Source: Martelella mediterranea DSM 17316 (GTDB lineage: Bacteria > Pseudomonadota > Alphaproteobacteria > Rhizobiales > Rhizobiaceae). From it: a stretch of DNA of 64,000 nt. Location of the stretch: positions 1,561,001 to 1,625,000 of the forward strand of contig NZ_CP020330.1 of NCBI RefSeq assembly GCF_002043005.1. Reading direction: 5' to 3'. The position numbers and the translations under genes were made by a program. Positions 28,306-38,488 of the stretch are shown here, one piece after another. The notes below the pieces were generated by a model, which had not been told where the DNA came from, made no database searches, and saw only the letters and a list, made by a program, of their open reading frames with translations. Within the stretch, counting starts at the first letter, position 1, and every line of letters starts with the position of its first letter.

Positions 28306-29604
28306 TTAGTTGCCGGCGGTCTTGGCGAAGCGGGCGAGAAGGGCGTTGCCTTCCTGCTCGATCGTTGCCATCGCGTCCTGAACCGAGGTCTCGCCCGCGA
28401 AGATCTTGTTGTATTCGCGTTCCATCACTTCGCGGATCTGCGGGTAGAAGCCCATGCGGTAGCCCTTGGACCATTCGCCGCCCGGCAGCGAAAGCTGCTG
28501 GATGCCGACTTCGGCAACCGGCTGCTCTTCATACCAGCCGTCTTCCTTGGCCAGTTCATAGGCCGCGGTGGTGACCGGAACGTAGCCGGTGGACTTGTGA
28601 TAGAAGTACTGGATTTCCGGCGAGGTCAGGAACTGGAAGAAGTCGGCCGTGCACTTGTTCTCGTCGTCGGACTTGCCGGAAAGCGCGAAGAGCGCCGCGC
28701 CGCCGATGAAGGAATTGGTGCCAGCGCCGTCGATCGAACCCCAATAGGGCAGGAAGGTCGCCGAGAAGGGCATCTGGGCCGTGCTCTGCAGACCGCCGAA
28801 CGAACCGGAGGAACCGATCCACAGCGCAACCTTGTTTTCCTCGAAAGGCTTCTGGTTATCGGACCAGCCGGCGCCGTAATAGCCGAAATAGCCGTTGTCG
28901 TACCAATCCTTGAGCTTCTCATACATCATGACGTGCTCGGGCGTGTTCACCAGGATCTCGGTGCCCTCGACGCTGTCATAGCCGTTGTTGTTGGTCGCGA
29001 ACTGGAGATTGTTGCGCGAGAAGAAGTTCTCGGTCATTTCCCAGGTGAGCTGCGACTGGACGAGCGGAACGTAACCGGCATCCTTCAGGGCAGGCGCGAT
29101 TTCCTCGAACTCTTCCCAGGTCTTCGGCGGCTCGACGCCGGCCTTTTCGAAGGCTTCGGTGTTGATGTACATGATCGGCGCCGACGAGTTGAACGGCATG
29201 CCGACGAACTTGCCGTCGCTGTCGGCGTAGAAGTAGCGCACGCCTTCGATGAAGTCTTCGCGGTTGAAGGTGTAGCCAGCGTCGTTGATCAGGTCTTCGG
29301 CCGGAACGGCAGCGCCCTTGGCGTTGATGATGGTGGCGGCACCTGCGTCGAACACCTGGAGAATGTTCGGCTGCTCGCCCGAACGGAAGGCGGCGATGCC
29401 GGCGGCGAGCGCTTCTTCATAAGTGCCCTTGGAAACCGGCGTCAGCGTGCAGGCGTCCTGCGATGCGTTGAACTTCTCGGCGATCTGGTTGATGACTTCC
29501 TGGTTCTTGCCGCCCATGCCGTGCCACCAGGTGATGTCGGTGGCGGCGAAAGCGGTCGACGTGGAAAGGCCGGCGGCGAGCGCGGCCAGAACAAATTTCT
29601 TCAT
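28306..29604 (-). CDS. ugpB: Glycerol-3-phosphate periplasmic binding protein UgpB
   Basis: A 432-residue solute-binding protein. Signal peptide MKKFVLAALAAGLSTSTAFA, then ATDITWWHGMGGKNQEV, the typical UgpB opening. Substrate-site segments include GMPFNSSAPIMYINTEAFEKAG and GYVPVTTAAYELAKEDGW. It captures glycerol-3-phosphate or glycerophosphodiesters in the periplasm. First gene of ugpBAEC; a candidate PHO box lies upstream. Confidence 0.96.
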   Translation of the reverse strand: MKKFVLAALAAGLSTSTAFAATDITWWHGMGGKNQEVINQIAEKFNASQDACTLTPVSKGTYEEALAAGIAAFRSGEQPNILQVFDAGAATIINAKGAAVPAEDLINDAGYTFNREDFIEGVRYFYADSDGKFVGMPFNSSAPIMYINTEAFEKAGVEPPKTWEEFEEIAPALKDAGYVPLVQSQLTWEMTENFFSRNNLQFATNNNGYDSVEGTEILVNTPEHVMMYEKLKDWYDNGYFGYYGAGWSDNQKPFEENKVALWIGSSGSFGGLQSTAQMPFSATFLPYWGSIDGAGTNSFIGGAALFALSGKSDDENKCTADFFQFLTSPEIQYFYHKSTGYVPVTTAAYELAKEDGWYEEQPVAEVGIQQLSLPGGEWSKGYRMGFYPQIREVMEREYNKIFAGETSVQDAMATIEQEGNALLARFAKTAGN

Positions 29605-29668
29605 GATCAAATTCCCCGGTTCTCAAAATCATCGATAGCGATGATTACCGGGGAGGTAGCCTTGCTGC

Positions 29669-29697
29669 GTGACGGGCAGACGACGGTTTTGTTGCAG
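29669..29697 (-). promoter_or_regulatory. Candidate PHO box upstream of ugpB
   Basis: On the minus strand, 7-base units lie 11 bases apart: CTGCAAC (29697-29691), CCGTCGT (29686-29680) and CCGTCAC (29675-29669). The PhoB consensus is CTGTCAT-N4-CTGTCAT. The last two units fit well and the first weakly. The site is 65 bases from the ugpB start. ugp genes are PhoB-regulated in E. coli and rhizobia. Confidence 0.55.
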
Positions 29698-29722
29698 AAT
29701 TGTAAAAGCGCGCGGCTCGGGG

Positions 29723-30077
29723 TCAGAACGCGTCGGGAAAATGGCGCGGAAGGCGGCCCGGCAGGCAGGCGACGATATCGTAGCGCTGCGAAAGGCGGTG
29801 AAAATCGGGCTGGCGCGCCAGCCAGACATCGGACGTCGCGCGGATGCGGCGCATGGCGGATGGGGTGACTGCGTCGATCGCCACCTGCGCCTCGCGCCGC
29901 GCCTTGACCTCGATGAACACGGCGAGATCGCCCTTGCGGGCAATGATGTCGATCTCGCCGGCATGGGTCTTGTAGCGGGTGGCGACGACGCGGTAGCCCT
30001 TGAGGCGCAGATAGAGCACGGCCAGCCATTCGGCGCGATGTCCGCGCCGTTCGGCCTTGCGCCGGGCTTTCGGCGCG

Positions 30078-30085
<8 letters not shown>
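29723..30085 (-). CDS. yraN: YraN/UPF0102 family protein
   Basis: A 120-residue protein with the Holliday-junction-resolvase-like endonuclease fold: RRGHRAEWLAVLYLRLKGYRV, then GEIDIIARKGDLAVFIEVKAR, which preserves the GEID...EVK nuclease pattern. Physiological role not established. It overlaps rsmI by 8 bases, so the two are coupled. Confidence 0.93.
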
Positions 30086-30965
<880 letters not shown>

Positions 30966-31058
30966 CACCATTGTCCCGGCATTTTCATTGTTCGTTTGAC
31001 CACGGCATGGGAGCGCTCGCAAGGGGCGTGGGGTCTCAGCCTGCGATCAATGGGGAGT

Positions 31059-31075
31059 AAGGGGTCTCACCCCTT
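31059..31075. other. Small hairpin upstream of dnaN
   Basis: AAGGGGT and ACCCCTT pair around CTC within the 207-base rsmI-dnaN divergent gap. No T tract follows. It could influence dnaN mRNA, but nothing proves it. Confidence 0.3.
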
Positions 31076-31172
31076 GCAATCCGGACGGATTTGCTGTCAT
31101 TTTGTCACCCCGCCTGCGCCCCTGCGGCGCATGCCAGTCGCCGTCCGCGCAATAAGAGTGAAAGCGAAAGTC

Positions 31173-32291
31173 ATGCGTATCACGCTTGAGAGATCAAACC
31201 TGCTGAAGTCCCTGAACCATGTGCATCGCGTGGTCGAGCGGCGCAACACCATACCGATTCTCTCCAATGTGCTGTTGAAGGCCGAAGGGAACGATCTCGA
31301 GATGAAGGCGACCGACCTCGATCTCGAAATCACCGAAAAGACGGCGTCGATGGTCGAACAGGCGGGTGCGACCACCGTGCCGGCGCATCTGCTTTACGAA
31401 ATCGTGCGCAAGCTCGCCGATGGCGCGGAAGTGTCGCTGGCCACGGCCACCGACGGCCAGACCATCTCGGTTGCCTCCGGCAAATCCAAATTCTCGCTGC
31501 AATGCCTGCCGCAGGAGGATTTTCCCGATCTGACGGCCGGTTCCTTCAGCCACGCCTTCAAGCTGAAGGCGAGCGACCTGAAGATGCTGATCGACCGCAC
31601 CCAGTTCGCGATCTCGACCGAGGAAACCCGCTATTACCTGAACGGCATCTATTTCCACGCCATGGCCGAGGGCAAGGCGCTGAAGCTGCGCGCCGTCGCC
31701 ACCGACGGCCACCGTCTGGCGCGCGCCGAAATCGACGCGCCGTCGGGCTGCGAGAACATGCCGGGCGTCATCATACCGCGCAAGACGGTCGGCGAGCTGC
31801 AGAAGCTGCTCGATGATCCGGAGGTTATTGTCGCGGTCGAGGTGTCGGATGCCAAGATCCGCTTCACCATCGGTTCGGTGGTGATCACCTCCAAGCTGAT
31901 CGACGGCACTTTCCCGGATTACCAGCGCGTGATTCCCGCCAACAATGACCGTGAGATGCGCATCGATTGCGCCGATTTCACCAAGGCCGTCGACCGCGTG
32001 TCCACCGTGTCGTCGGAGCGCGGGCGTGCGGTCAAGCTGTCGCTTGCCGAAGGCCAGCTTACGCTCACCGTCAACAACCCCGATTCGGGCAGCGCCACGG
32101 ATGAACTCGCCGTCGGCTATGACAGCGAGCCGATGGATATCGGCTTCAACGCCAAGTATCTGCTCGATATCACCGGTCAGTTGACCGGCGACGAAGCGGT
32201 GTTCCTGTTCGCCGATGCCGGCTCGCCGACGCTGGTGCGCGACACCGACAGCGAGAACGCGCTCTATGTGCTGATGCCGATGCGGGTCTAG
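31173..32291 (+). CDS. dnaN: DNA polymerase III beta subunit (sliding clamp)
   Basis: A 372-residue protein forming the dimeric ring that tethers polymerase III to DNA. The three clamp domains are evident: [35 protein letters not shown] at the start, [10 protein letters not shown] and [11 protein letters not shown] in the middle, and the C terminus LYVLMPMRV. dnaA and recF are not adjacent, so dnaN here is not in a dnaA-dnaN cluster and no origin is implied. Confidence 0.97.
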   Translation: MRITLERSNLLKSLNHVHRVVERRNTIPILSNVLLKAEGNDLEMKATDLDLEITEKTASMVEQAGATTVPAHLLYEIVRKLADGAEVSLATATDGQTISVASGKSKFSLQCLPQEDFPDLTAGSFSHAFKLKASDLKMLIDRTQFAISTEETRYYLNGIYFHAMAEGKALKLRAVATDGHRLARAEIDAPSGCENMPGVIIPRKTVGELQKLLDDPEVIVAVEVSDAKIRFTIGSVVITSKLIDGTFPDYQRVIPANNDREMRIDCADFTKAVDRVSTVSSERGRAVKLSLAEGQLTLTVNNPDSGSATDELAVGYDSEPMDIGFNAKYLLDITGQLTGDEAVFLFADAGSPTLVRDTDSENALYVLMPMRV

Positions 32292-32383
32292 CGCAGCCGG
32301 CAGGGCCGGGGCTTTTTCGCTTTTCGCGCGGGCGGTTTTGTGTCAATTGCATCGCAGTGAAACGAGACGAAGGAGCCGATGAC

Positions 32384-33094
32384 ATGCCTGCACGCGACCG
32401 CCTTATCGTGGGTCTGGACGTTTCGACCGTGGCCGAAGCGGAAGCCATGGTCGAAACGCTTGGCGACACCGTTTCCTTCTACAAGATCGGCTATCAGCTC
32501 GCCTTCGCCGGCGGGCTTTCCTTTGCGCGCGAACTGGCCGAGGACGGCAAGCAGGTCTTTCTCGACATGAAGCTGCTCGACATCGACAACACAGTGGCAA
32601 AGGGCGTCGAGAACATCGCGAAGATGGGCGTGACCATGCTGACGCTGCATGCCTATCCGAAGGCGATGCGCGCGGCTGTCGCGGCGGCGGCCGGTTCGCC
32701 GCTCTGCCTGCTCGGCGTCAGCGTGTTGACCTCGATGGACGACGAAGACCTGATCGAAGCGGGCTATGCAGTAACTGCCGCGGACCTGGTTGAGAAACGC
32801 GCCCGCCAGGCGGCCGAGGCCGGCATGGGCGGGGTGGTCTGTTCGGCAGCCGAAGCGCGAACGGTGCGCAGCGTGATCGGACCCGAGATGGCGGTGGTGA
32901 CGCCGGGCATCCGTCCGGCGGGCTCCGTTGCCGACGACCAGAAGCGGGTGATGACGCCGCGCGATGCCATCGCCGCCGGCGCGAGCCATCTCGTCGTCGG
33001 CCGTCCGATCGTCAAGGCCGACGACCCGAAAGCCGCCGCCCGGCGGATTGTCGATGACATCGAGGCGGAGATACTTGGGGCCGCGAACGGCTGA
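32384..33094 (+). CDS. pyrF: Orotidine 5'-phosphate decarboxylase
   Basis: A 236-residue TIM-barrel enzyme converting OMP to UMP in the last step of pyrimidine synthesis. The active-site motif [12 protein letters not shown] contains the catalytic Asp-x-Lys-x-x-Asp array. TPGIRPAG and [14 protein letters not shown] are the phosphate-binding segments. AGGAG eight bases upstream fixes the start at 32384. Confidence 0.97.
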   Translation: MPARDRLIVGLDVSTVAEAEAMVETLGDTVSFYKIGYQLAFAGGLSFARELAEDGKQVFLDMKLLDIDNTVAKGVENIAKMGVTMLTLHAYPKAMRAAVAAAAGSPLCLLGVSVLTSMDDEDLIEAGYAVTAADLVEKRARQAAEAGMGGVVCSAAEARTVRSVIGPEMAVVTPGIRPAGSVADDQKRVMTPRDAIAAGASHLVVGRPIVKADDPKAAARRIVDDIEAEILGAANG

Positions 33095-33239
33095 GACACC
33101 CCGCGCGCCGCGGCCTGTGTCGCAGCGGCCACGGCGGCCCGCCGAGGCTGTGCGTTATTAACCGCCGCGACCTCTTGTCCCTTCACCTTCGCGGTCAATT
33201 GGGCTAAGGGGGAGCTATCATCCAAACGAGAGGCTTGTC

Positions 33240-34211
33240 ATGACGCTATCGAACATTCCCCCGCTGGTTACGGTCTTCGGCGGTTCCGGTTTTGTCGGTC
33301 GCTATGTCGTCCGGGCGCTGGCCAAACGGGGCTATCGCATTCGCGTTGCCGTTCGCCGTCCCGACCTCGCCCTGTTTCTCCAGCCGCTCGGCAATGTCGG
33401 CCAGATCACCTTCATGCAGGCCAATCTGCGTTATGAGGAATCGGTGCGCCGCGCCATCCACGGCGCCGACCATGTCGTCAATTGCGTCGGCATCCTGTTC
33501 GAGAGCGGCAAGAACGGCTTCGATGCGGTGCAGACCGAAGGCGCGCGTCTGGTGGCCGAAGTCACCTGCTCCGAAGGGGCGAAGCTCACGCACGTGTCCG
33601 CCATCGGGGCCGATGCCGACAGCCCGTCACACTATGCCCGCTCCAAGGGCGTGGCCGAAGCCTCGATCCGCGAAATCTGTCCCGACGCGGTGATCGTGCG
33701 GCCCTCGATCATCTTCGGCCCTGAGGACGACTTCTTCAACAAGTTCGGAAAGATGTCGCTGATCTCGCCGATCCTGCCGCTGATCGGCGGCGGCGAGACG
33801 AAGTTCCAGCCGGTCTATGTCGGCGACGTCGCCGAGGTGATCGCGCGTTCCGTCGAAGGCAAGCTAGAGGGCGGCAAGGTTTACGAACTCGGCGGTCGCG
33901 ACGTGCTGACCTTCCGCGAATGTCTCGAACTGCTGCTCTCGGTGACCGGCCGCAAGCGCGCGCTCCTCTCCATGCCGTTCGGCCTCGCTTCATTGTTCGG
34001 CAGCATTGCCAGCCTCATTCCGTTCATCGCGCCGCCGTTGACGTCCGACCAGGTCAAGCTTCTGAAAGCGGACAATGTTGTCTCCGAAGAAGCGCAGGCG
34101 GAGGGGCGCACGCTCGATGGCCTCGGCATTCGCCCGGCACAGCTTGAGGTGGTGTTGCGCACTTACCTCGTTCAGTACCGACAGCACGGTCAGTTCGGGA
34201 AAATCGCTTGA
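33240..34211 (+). CDS. NDUFA9-like NAD(P)-binding protein (complex I-associated SDR)
   Basis: A 323-residue atypical short-chain dehydrogenase. Rossmann motif VTVFGGSGFVGRYVVRAL is at the N terminus; the Tyr-x-x-x-Lys-like YARSKGVAE segment and VRPSIIFGPEDDFFNKF are typical of the complex I NDUFA9 family in alphaproteobacteria. It is thought to stabilise NADH:quinone oxidoreductase by binding NADPH rather than by catalysis. nuo genes are not in this window. Confidence 0.9.
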   Translation: MTLSNIPPLVTVFGGSGFVGRYVVRALAKRGYRIRVAVRRPDLALFLQPLGNVGQITFMQANLRYEESVRRAIHGADHVVNCVGILFESGKNGFDAVQTEGARLVAEVTCSEGAKLTHVSAIGADADSPSHYARSKGVAEASIREICPDAVIVRPSIIFGPEDDFFNKFGKMSLISPILPLIGGGETKFQPVYVGDVAEVIARSVEGKLEGGKVYELGGRDVLTFRECLELLLSVTGRKRALLSMPFGLASLFGSIASLIPFIAPPLTSDQVKLLKADNVVSEEAQAEGRTLDGLGIRPAQLEVVLRTYLVQYRQHGQFGKIA

Positions 34212-34325
34212 CGGTAAAATGGGGCGGGTGCATATCCTGCCCACAATTTCGCAAAAATTTCGCCACATTCGGGAACCTGTCACAGTAGTTGCGCCTTTAC
34301 TGTTTATTGGAAAGTCATCGCTAAG

Positions 34326-34514
34326 ATGATCAAGCGGGTTCGTATCAAAAGGGTTTCTGAAACGATGGGTAAGTCTATCGCTGTTTTGTTCGCAGGCGCG
34401 GCATTGATGATCATGGCGGCCTCGCTCGCCGCTCCCGGCAGCATTGCCGCGGGCAAGCCCGGCTGTGCGCCCGCCTACGGGGTCGACCCCTGCGCGCTGG
34501 CGGCCGTCAACTGA
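34326..34514 (+). CDS. Small secreted protein
   Basis: A 62-residue product; an internal ATG at 34365 would give MGKSIAVLFAGAALMIMAASLAA, a signal peptide. The mature tail GKPGCAPAYGVDPCALAAVN is only about 20 residues with two Cys. It could be a small periplasmic peptide. No family is recognised, so it is listed with caution. Confidence 0.45.
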   Translation: MIKRVRIKRVSETMGKSIAVLFAGAALMIMAASLAAPGSIAAGKPGCAPAYGVDPCALAAVN

Positions 34515-34595
34515 TTCCATTCGTTGATCATTTTCCGTCCGGCCCGGCTCAAGCTTTCGTGAGGGCCTTGGTGACGGGCTGACGATAATTTAATC

Positions 34596-34601
34596 TTGAC
34601 A
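34596..34601 (+). promoter_or_regulatory. Possible -35 element upstream of bfd
   Basis: TTGACA lies 59 bases before the bfd start in an AT-richer stretch. A good -10 at 17 bases is absent. No palindromic iron-response (Irr or RirA) box was recognised. Confidence 0.3.
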
Positions 34602-34659
34602 ATCAGCCTCGCCTTTTGCAAAACAGCTCTCATCAGAGACTTATGTCAATGGTGGAAGC

Positions 34660-34989
34660 ATGCTGGTTTGCAGTTGCAATTTCATTACCGAAAAGGAAAT
34701 TGAACAGACCATCGTCGAGCTGCTCGACGAGGACTGTTGGCAGCTTATTGTTCCCGCCAAGGTTTATCACCGCATGGCCAAGCGCGGCCGCTGCTGTGGA
34801 TGCTTCCCGAATGTCGCCGATATCATTGTCCGCACGACCGAGGCCTATCATAAAAATAGTGACTCGACCGAAGCTGAGATATGTGATTTTTTGAGCCGCC
34901 TCAAAGAGTTCCACCAAAAGAACAGGAGAGCGGACATTGAAAGGCGACAAAAAAGTTATCGAACGGCTGAACGAAGCTCTGTTTCTTGA
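34660..34989 (+). CDS. bfd: Bacterioferritin-associated ferredoxin (Bfd-like [2Fe-2S] protein)
   Basis: A 109-residue protein. Residues 1-60 carry the Bfd-type Cys pattern: C4-x-C6 (LVCSCNF), then CCGC in [15 protein letters not shown]. The cluster-bearing domain binds bacterioferritin and reduces its core to release iron. The C-terminal 45 residues are longer than in E. coli Bfd (64) and run into the bfr reading frame, overlapping bfr by 53 bases, which strongly suggests translational coupling. Confidence 0.9.
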   Translation: MLVCSCNFITEKEIEQTIVELLDEDCWQLIVPAKVYHRMAKRGRCCGCFPNVADIIVRTTEAYHKNSDSTEAEICDFLSRLKEFHQKNRRADIERRQKSYRTAERSSVS

Positions 34990-35422
34990 GCTCGGCGCCG
35001 TCAATCAGTACTGGCTGCATTACCGTCTCACGAAAGACTGGGGTCTGACGAAGCTCGCCGAGAAAGAGCGCGCCGAATCGATCGAGGAAATGCATCACGC
35101 CGACAAGCTGATCGACCGCATCATCTTCCTCGAAGGCCATCCCAACCTTCAGACCGTGGCGCCGCTGCGTATCGGCCAGACCGTCAAGGAAGTGCTTGAA
35201 TCCGATCTGGCCGGCGAATACGAAGCGCGCAATTCCTACAAGGAATCCCGTGACATCTGTCACGAGGCTGGCGATTACGTCAGCATGAAGCTCTTCGAAG
35301 AACTGATGATCGACGAGGAAGGCCATATCGACTTTCTCGAAACCCAGCTCGATCTGCTGGATTCGATCGGCGAGCAGAAATATGCCCAGCTCAACGCCGC
35401 ATCGAGCGAGAGTGCCGAATAA
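34937..35422 (+). CDS. bfr: Bacterioferritin
   Basis: A 161-residue four-helix protein; 24 copies form the iron-storage shell. Ferroxidase ligands are visible: E18 ([15 protein letters not shown]), E51-H54 (EEMHHADKL), E94 (EYEARNSY) and E127/H130 ([10 protein letters not shown]). Met52 of MHHAD is the haem ligand. Translation starts at TTG 34937 with AGGAG eight bases before it; no ATG fits. It lies inside the end of bfd. Confidence 0.95.
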   Translation: MKGDKKVIERLNEALFLELGAVNQYWLHYRLTKDWGLTKLAEKERAESIEEMHHADKLIDRIIFLEGHPNLQTVAPLRIGQTVKEVLESDLAGEYEARNSYKESRDICHEAGDYVSMKLFEELMIDEEGHIDFLETQLDLLDSIGEQKYAQLNAASSESAE

Positions 35423-35450
35423 CCGCTCCCTGGCACTTTCGTGATTCTCT

Positions 35451-35478
35451 AAGGCCCGGATTTGTCCGGGCCTTTTTT
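35451..35478 (+). terminator. Rho-independent terminator after bfr
   Basis: AAGGCCCGGA (35451-35460) and TCCGGGCCTT (35465-35474) pair perfectly around TTTG, followed by TTTTAT. Confidence 0.9.
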
Positions 35479-35497
35479 ATGGTGCGCGGCCCGCTCG

Positions 35498-36004
35498 TCA
35501 GTCCGTCAGGTGCCGGAACTCGTCGACGACCCTTTCATAGACCGCGCGCTTGAAGGTGACGATCAGCCCGGGGAGGGTTTCGATATCGGCCCATTGCCAG
35601 GCGTCGAACTCGCGTTCATGGCCGTCCGGCGGCGGATCGATCGCGATTTCGCTGTCGTCGCCGAGAAATCGGAAGGCGAACCATTTCTGGGTCTGGCCGC
35701 GGAACCTGCCGCGCAGGCCGATGCCGATCAGGTGGTCGGGCAGGTCGTAATTGATCCAGCCGGGCGCCTCTCCGATGAGTTCCACCGATTTCATGCCGGT
35801 CTCCTCGTAAAGCTCGCGGGTTGCGGCCTCGAGGGGCGTTTCACCCGGATCGATGCCGCCCTGCGGCATCTGCCAGAGCTGCGGGGAGCCGTCGGATTCC
35901 GAATTGTTTTCCGACAGGCGTCGTCCGAGCCAGATCTTGCCTTCAGGGTTCAGGATCATCACGCCGACATTCGGCCGGTAGGGCAGTTCATGGGCTTTGC
36001 GCAT
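35498..36004 (-). CDS. rppH: RNA pyrophosphohydrolase RppH
   Basis: A 168-residue Nudix hydrolase that removes pyrophosphate from the 5' end of mRNA, triggering decay. [13 protein letters not shown] opens the fold; the Nudix box is [22 protein letters not shown] with QLWQMPQ just before it, the RppH/IalA pattern. Its Brucella and Bartonella relative IalA is linked to invasion. Confidence 0.95.
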   Translation of the reverse strand: MRKAHELPYRPNVGVMILNPEGKIWLGRRLSENNSESDGSPQLWQMPQGGIDPGETPLEAATRELYEETGMKSVELIGEAPGWINYDLPDHLIGIGLRGRFRGQTQKWFAFRFLGDDSEIAIDPPPDGHEREFDAWQWADIETLPGLIVTFKRAVYERVVDEFRHLTD

Positions 36005-36199
36005 GGGAGAAAGTCTCGTCCGATGGGGTTTCTTTCCGCCATGCCTAAAGCAAAGCGCGGCGAATGGGAATTCCTTCGTTCCCGCCAGATGCTGCCGCTT
36101 GGCGTGGCGTATAAAATGTCTGGTGCCCCCGGCGTATTGCTTGCAGGCGCCTGAAAAGCCTGCCATGTCTTGCGTCGTATTGCAGAGGGGGATTTTCGG

Positions 36200-36355
36200 A
36201 TGATGGCACTTCCGTTTTTTATCGGCGCGGGCACGGTTTACCTGGCGCTGAAGGATCGAAAGGGGGCGGCGGTGGCGCTCACGATTGCCGGCTTGCTGCT
36301 GCTTGTCGTGCTCTACCGGCTCCATGCCACCGATACGCTCGATCTGTCGCTTTAG
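36200..36355 (+). CDS. DUF5993-like small membrane protein
   Basis: A 51-residue protein with two short helices ([14 protein letters not shown] and [20 protein letters not shown]). It is encoded 12 bases before a dsbB-like gene; such small proteins (DUF5993, from memory) recur beside DsbB homologues. It may be an accessory subunit. Start ATG 36200 follows an AGAGGGGG site. Confidence 0.65.
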   Translation: MMALPFFIGAGTVYLALKDRKGAAVALTIAGLLLLVVLYRLHATDTLDLSL

Positions 36356-36367
36356 GAGGGGAACGCC

Positions 36368-36919
36368 ATGAGTGAAAAACTGGCCGCGACACTGAACGCG
36401 CTTGCCCTGTTGGCGATTTCCATCGTGCTGCTGTTTGCCTTCTATGCACAATTTGCCTATGGCGAACTGCCGTGTCCGCTCTGCCTGCTGCAGCGCGCTG
36501 GCTTTGTCATGGTGGGCGTGGGACTGGCTTTGAACGTCATTTTCGGGGTTGCGCCGCGCCATTACGGGCTGATGATCCTGGGCGCGCTTTCCGGCGCGGT
36601 GCCGGCGCTCCGGCAGGTGGCGCTGCATGTGGTGCCGGGCACCGGGGCCTATGGCGATCCCTTCCTCGGCCTACATTTCTATACCTGGGCTTTTCTGGTG
36701 TTCGCGCTGGTCATTCTCGGTTCGGCGGTCATGCTGGTGCTTGGCGGCTTTGCCACCGCCCCGGCCCGCCGGCTTTCGGGGCTGGGGCTTGTGGCGGTCG
36801 TGTTCTTCGCGCTGATGACGCTCGGCAACGGCGTCTCGACGCTGGCCGAATGCGGGCTCGGCCTTTGCCCGGACAACCCGACGAGCTACGAGGCGCTGGA
36901 CTCGCTCTCCGGGCGGTGA
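36368..36919 (+). CDS. dsbB: DsbB-family disulphide oxidoreductase
   Basis: A 183-residue inner-membrane protein with about five hydrophobic helices. The quinone-linked redox pair is C36-P-L-C39 ([14 protein letters not shown]). The periplasmic loop where E. coli DsbB has its second pair (here about 82-103, [19 protein letters not shown]) contains no Cys. Instead a C-x4-C pair sits after the last helix (C162, C167). It should reoxidise a DsbA-like thiol oxidase using quinone. It overlaps the end of the convergent acr3 gene by 34 bases. Confidence 0.85.
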   Translation: MSEKLAATLNALALLAISIVLLFAFYAQFAYGELPCPLCLLQRAGFVMVGVGLALNVIFGVAPRHYGLMILGALSGAVPALRQVALHVVPGTGAYGDPFLGLHFYTWAFLVFALVILGSAVMLVLGGFATAPARRLSGLGLVAVVFFALMTLGNGVSTLAECGLGLCPDNPTSYEALDSLSGR

Positions 36920-37959
36920 GGGTTGCGGGCAACCGCGGCTCCGCTTTCATACCAGCCCTTGCTGCGGTTGACGATGTAGACCACCGACAGCATCACCGGC
37001 ACCTCGATCAGCACGCCGACAACGGTGGCGAGCGCCGCCCCGGACTGAAAGCCGAACAGGCTGATGGCGGCGGCGACGGCCAGCTCGAAGAAGTTCGACG
37101 CGCCGATCAGGGCCGACGGTCCGGCAACGCAATGCTGCTCGCCCGCCGCCCGGTTGAGCAGATAGGCGAGGCCGGAGTTGAAATAGACCTGGATCAGGAT
37201 CGGCACGGCCAGCAGCGCGATGATCATCGGCTGGGCGATGATCTGTTCGCCCTGAAAGCCGAACAGCAGCACCAGCGTGGCCAGCAGCGCGGCCAGCGAG
37301 GCCGGTTGAAGGCGCGCAAGGAGGGCATCCAGCCGCACCGTTGAACCGCCCGCAAGCAGCGAGCGGCGGATAATCTGGGAAATGATCACCGGGATCACGA
37401 TGTAGAGCCCGACCGACAGCACCAGCGTGTCCCACGGCACGGTAATCGCCGACAGGCCGAGGAGCAGCGCCACGATCGGCGCGAAGGCGACGATCATGAT
37501 CGCGTCGTTGAGGGCGACCTGCGACAGTGTGAAATGCGGCTCGCCCTTCGTCAGGTTCGACCAGACGAACACCATGGCGGTGCAGGGCGCGGCTGCCAGA
37601 ATGATCAGCCCGGCGATATAGGAATCGATCTGGTCGGCGGGCAGATAGGGCCGGAACAGCCAACCGATGAACAGCCAGCCGAGCAGTGCCATGGAGAACG
37701 GCTTCACCGCCCAGTTGACGAACAGGGTGACGGAGATGCCGCGCCAGTGGCGGCCGACGCCTGCAAGGGCGGCGAAGTCGATCCGCAGCAGCATCGGTAT
37801 GATCATCAGCCAGATCAGCACGGCGACGGGAAGGTTGACCCTGGCGACCTCGATGGCGGCAATGGCATGGAAGGCCGTGGGGAAGAAATGGCCAAGCGCA
37901 ACGCCTGCGACGATGCACAGAGCCACCCAGACGGTCAGGTAGCGTTCAAAGGTGGACAT
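36886..37959 (-). CDS. acr3: Arsenite efflux permease Acr3
   Basis: A 357-residue ten-helix transporter of the BART superfamily. ILAAAPCTAMVFVWSNLTKG holds the functional Cys of Acr3, and GPSALIGASNFFELAVA is the second signature. It expels arsenite using the proton gradient. Third gene of arsR-arsC-acr3; one base separates it from arsC, so it is clearly co-transcribed. Confidence 0.95.
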   Translation of the reverse strand: MSTFERYLTVWVALCIVAGVALGHFFPTAFHAIAAIEVARVNLPVAVLIWLMIIPMLLRIDFAALAGVGRHWRGISVTLFVNWAVKPFSMALLGWLFIGWLFRPYLPADQIDSYIAGLIILAAAPCTAMVFVWSNLTKGEPHFTLSQVALNDAIMIVAFAPIVALLLGLSAITVPWDTLVLSVGLYIVIPVIISQIIRRSLLAGGSTVRLDALLARLQPASLAALLATLVLLFGFQGEQIIAQPMIIALLAVPILIQVYFNSGLAYLLNRAAGEQHCVAGPSALIGASNFFELAVAAAISLFGFQSGAALATVVGVLIEVPVMLSVVYIVNRSKGWYESGAAVARNPHRPESESSAS

Positions 37960-37960
37960 G

Positions 37961-38488
37961 TCAGATGGCCTTCGTGCTTTTCTCGGTTGCGCCGTCCATG
38001 GCGCCGATCTGCTTCATATGCGTGTCGATCCCTGCGGAATCGATGGTTTCCTGGGCCAGATTGAGGAAGGCCATGATCCGGCTTTTCAGGAATGTCGCGG
38101 TCTGGGCGAAGGCGCGCAGCTTTTGTTCTTCCGTGCCGGAAACGCCTGCCGGGTCTTCCACGCCCCAATGGGCGCGCCTGCCGCTGCCGCGCATGATCGG
38201 GCAGCTCTCGCCGGCTGCATTGTCGCAGACAGTGATGATGAAATCGATCTCGGGGGCATCGGGTCCGGAAAACTCGTCCCAGCTCTTGGAGCGGAAGCCC
38301 TCCGTGGGGTAGCCCATGGTCTCAAGCGTCTTGAGAGCCAGCGGATGAACCTCGCCCTTCGGCCGGCTGCCGGCGGAAAAGGCATGGAAACGGCCGGCGC
38401 CTTCCTTGTTCAGGATCGCCTCCGCCATGATGGAACGGGCGGAATTTCCGGTGCAGAGAAACAGAACATTATAGATCCGGTCGGTCAT
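37961..38488 (-). CDS. arsC: Arsenate reductase, thioredoxin-coupled (LMW phosphatase fold)
   Basis: A 175-residue enzyme reducing arsenate to arsenite. The P-loop CTGNSARS (C12 to R18) is the nucleophile loop, and the Cys pair in VCDNAAGESCPI is used for the disulphide relay. A C-terminal helical extension (about 130-175) is longer than in S. aureus ArsC (131). Its start lies inside the end of arsR (20-base overlap). Confidence 0.94.
   Translation of the reverse strand: MTDRIYNVLFLCTGNSARSIMAEAILNKEGAGRFHAFSAGSRPKGEVHPLALKTLETMGYPTEGFRSKSWDEFSGPDAPEIDFIITVCDNAAGESCPIMRGSGRRAHWGVEDPAGVSGTEEQKLRAFAQTATFLKSRIMAFLNLAQETIDSAGIDTHMKQIGAMDGATEKSTKAI

Noticed and set aside
31023-31172. Replication origin near dnaN
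   Set aside because: No DnaA-box cluster or AT-rich unwinding element was seen, and dnaA and recF are absent.
34561-34660. Irr or RirA iron-response box before bfd-bfr
   Set aside because: No palindrome of the expected type was found; only a lone TTGACA is visible.
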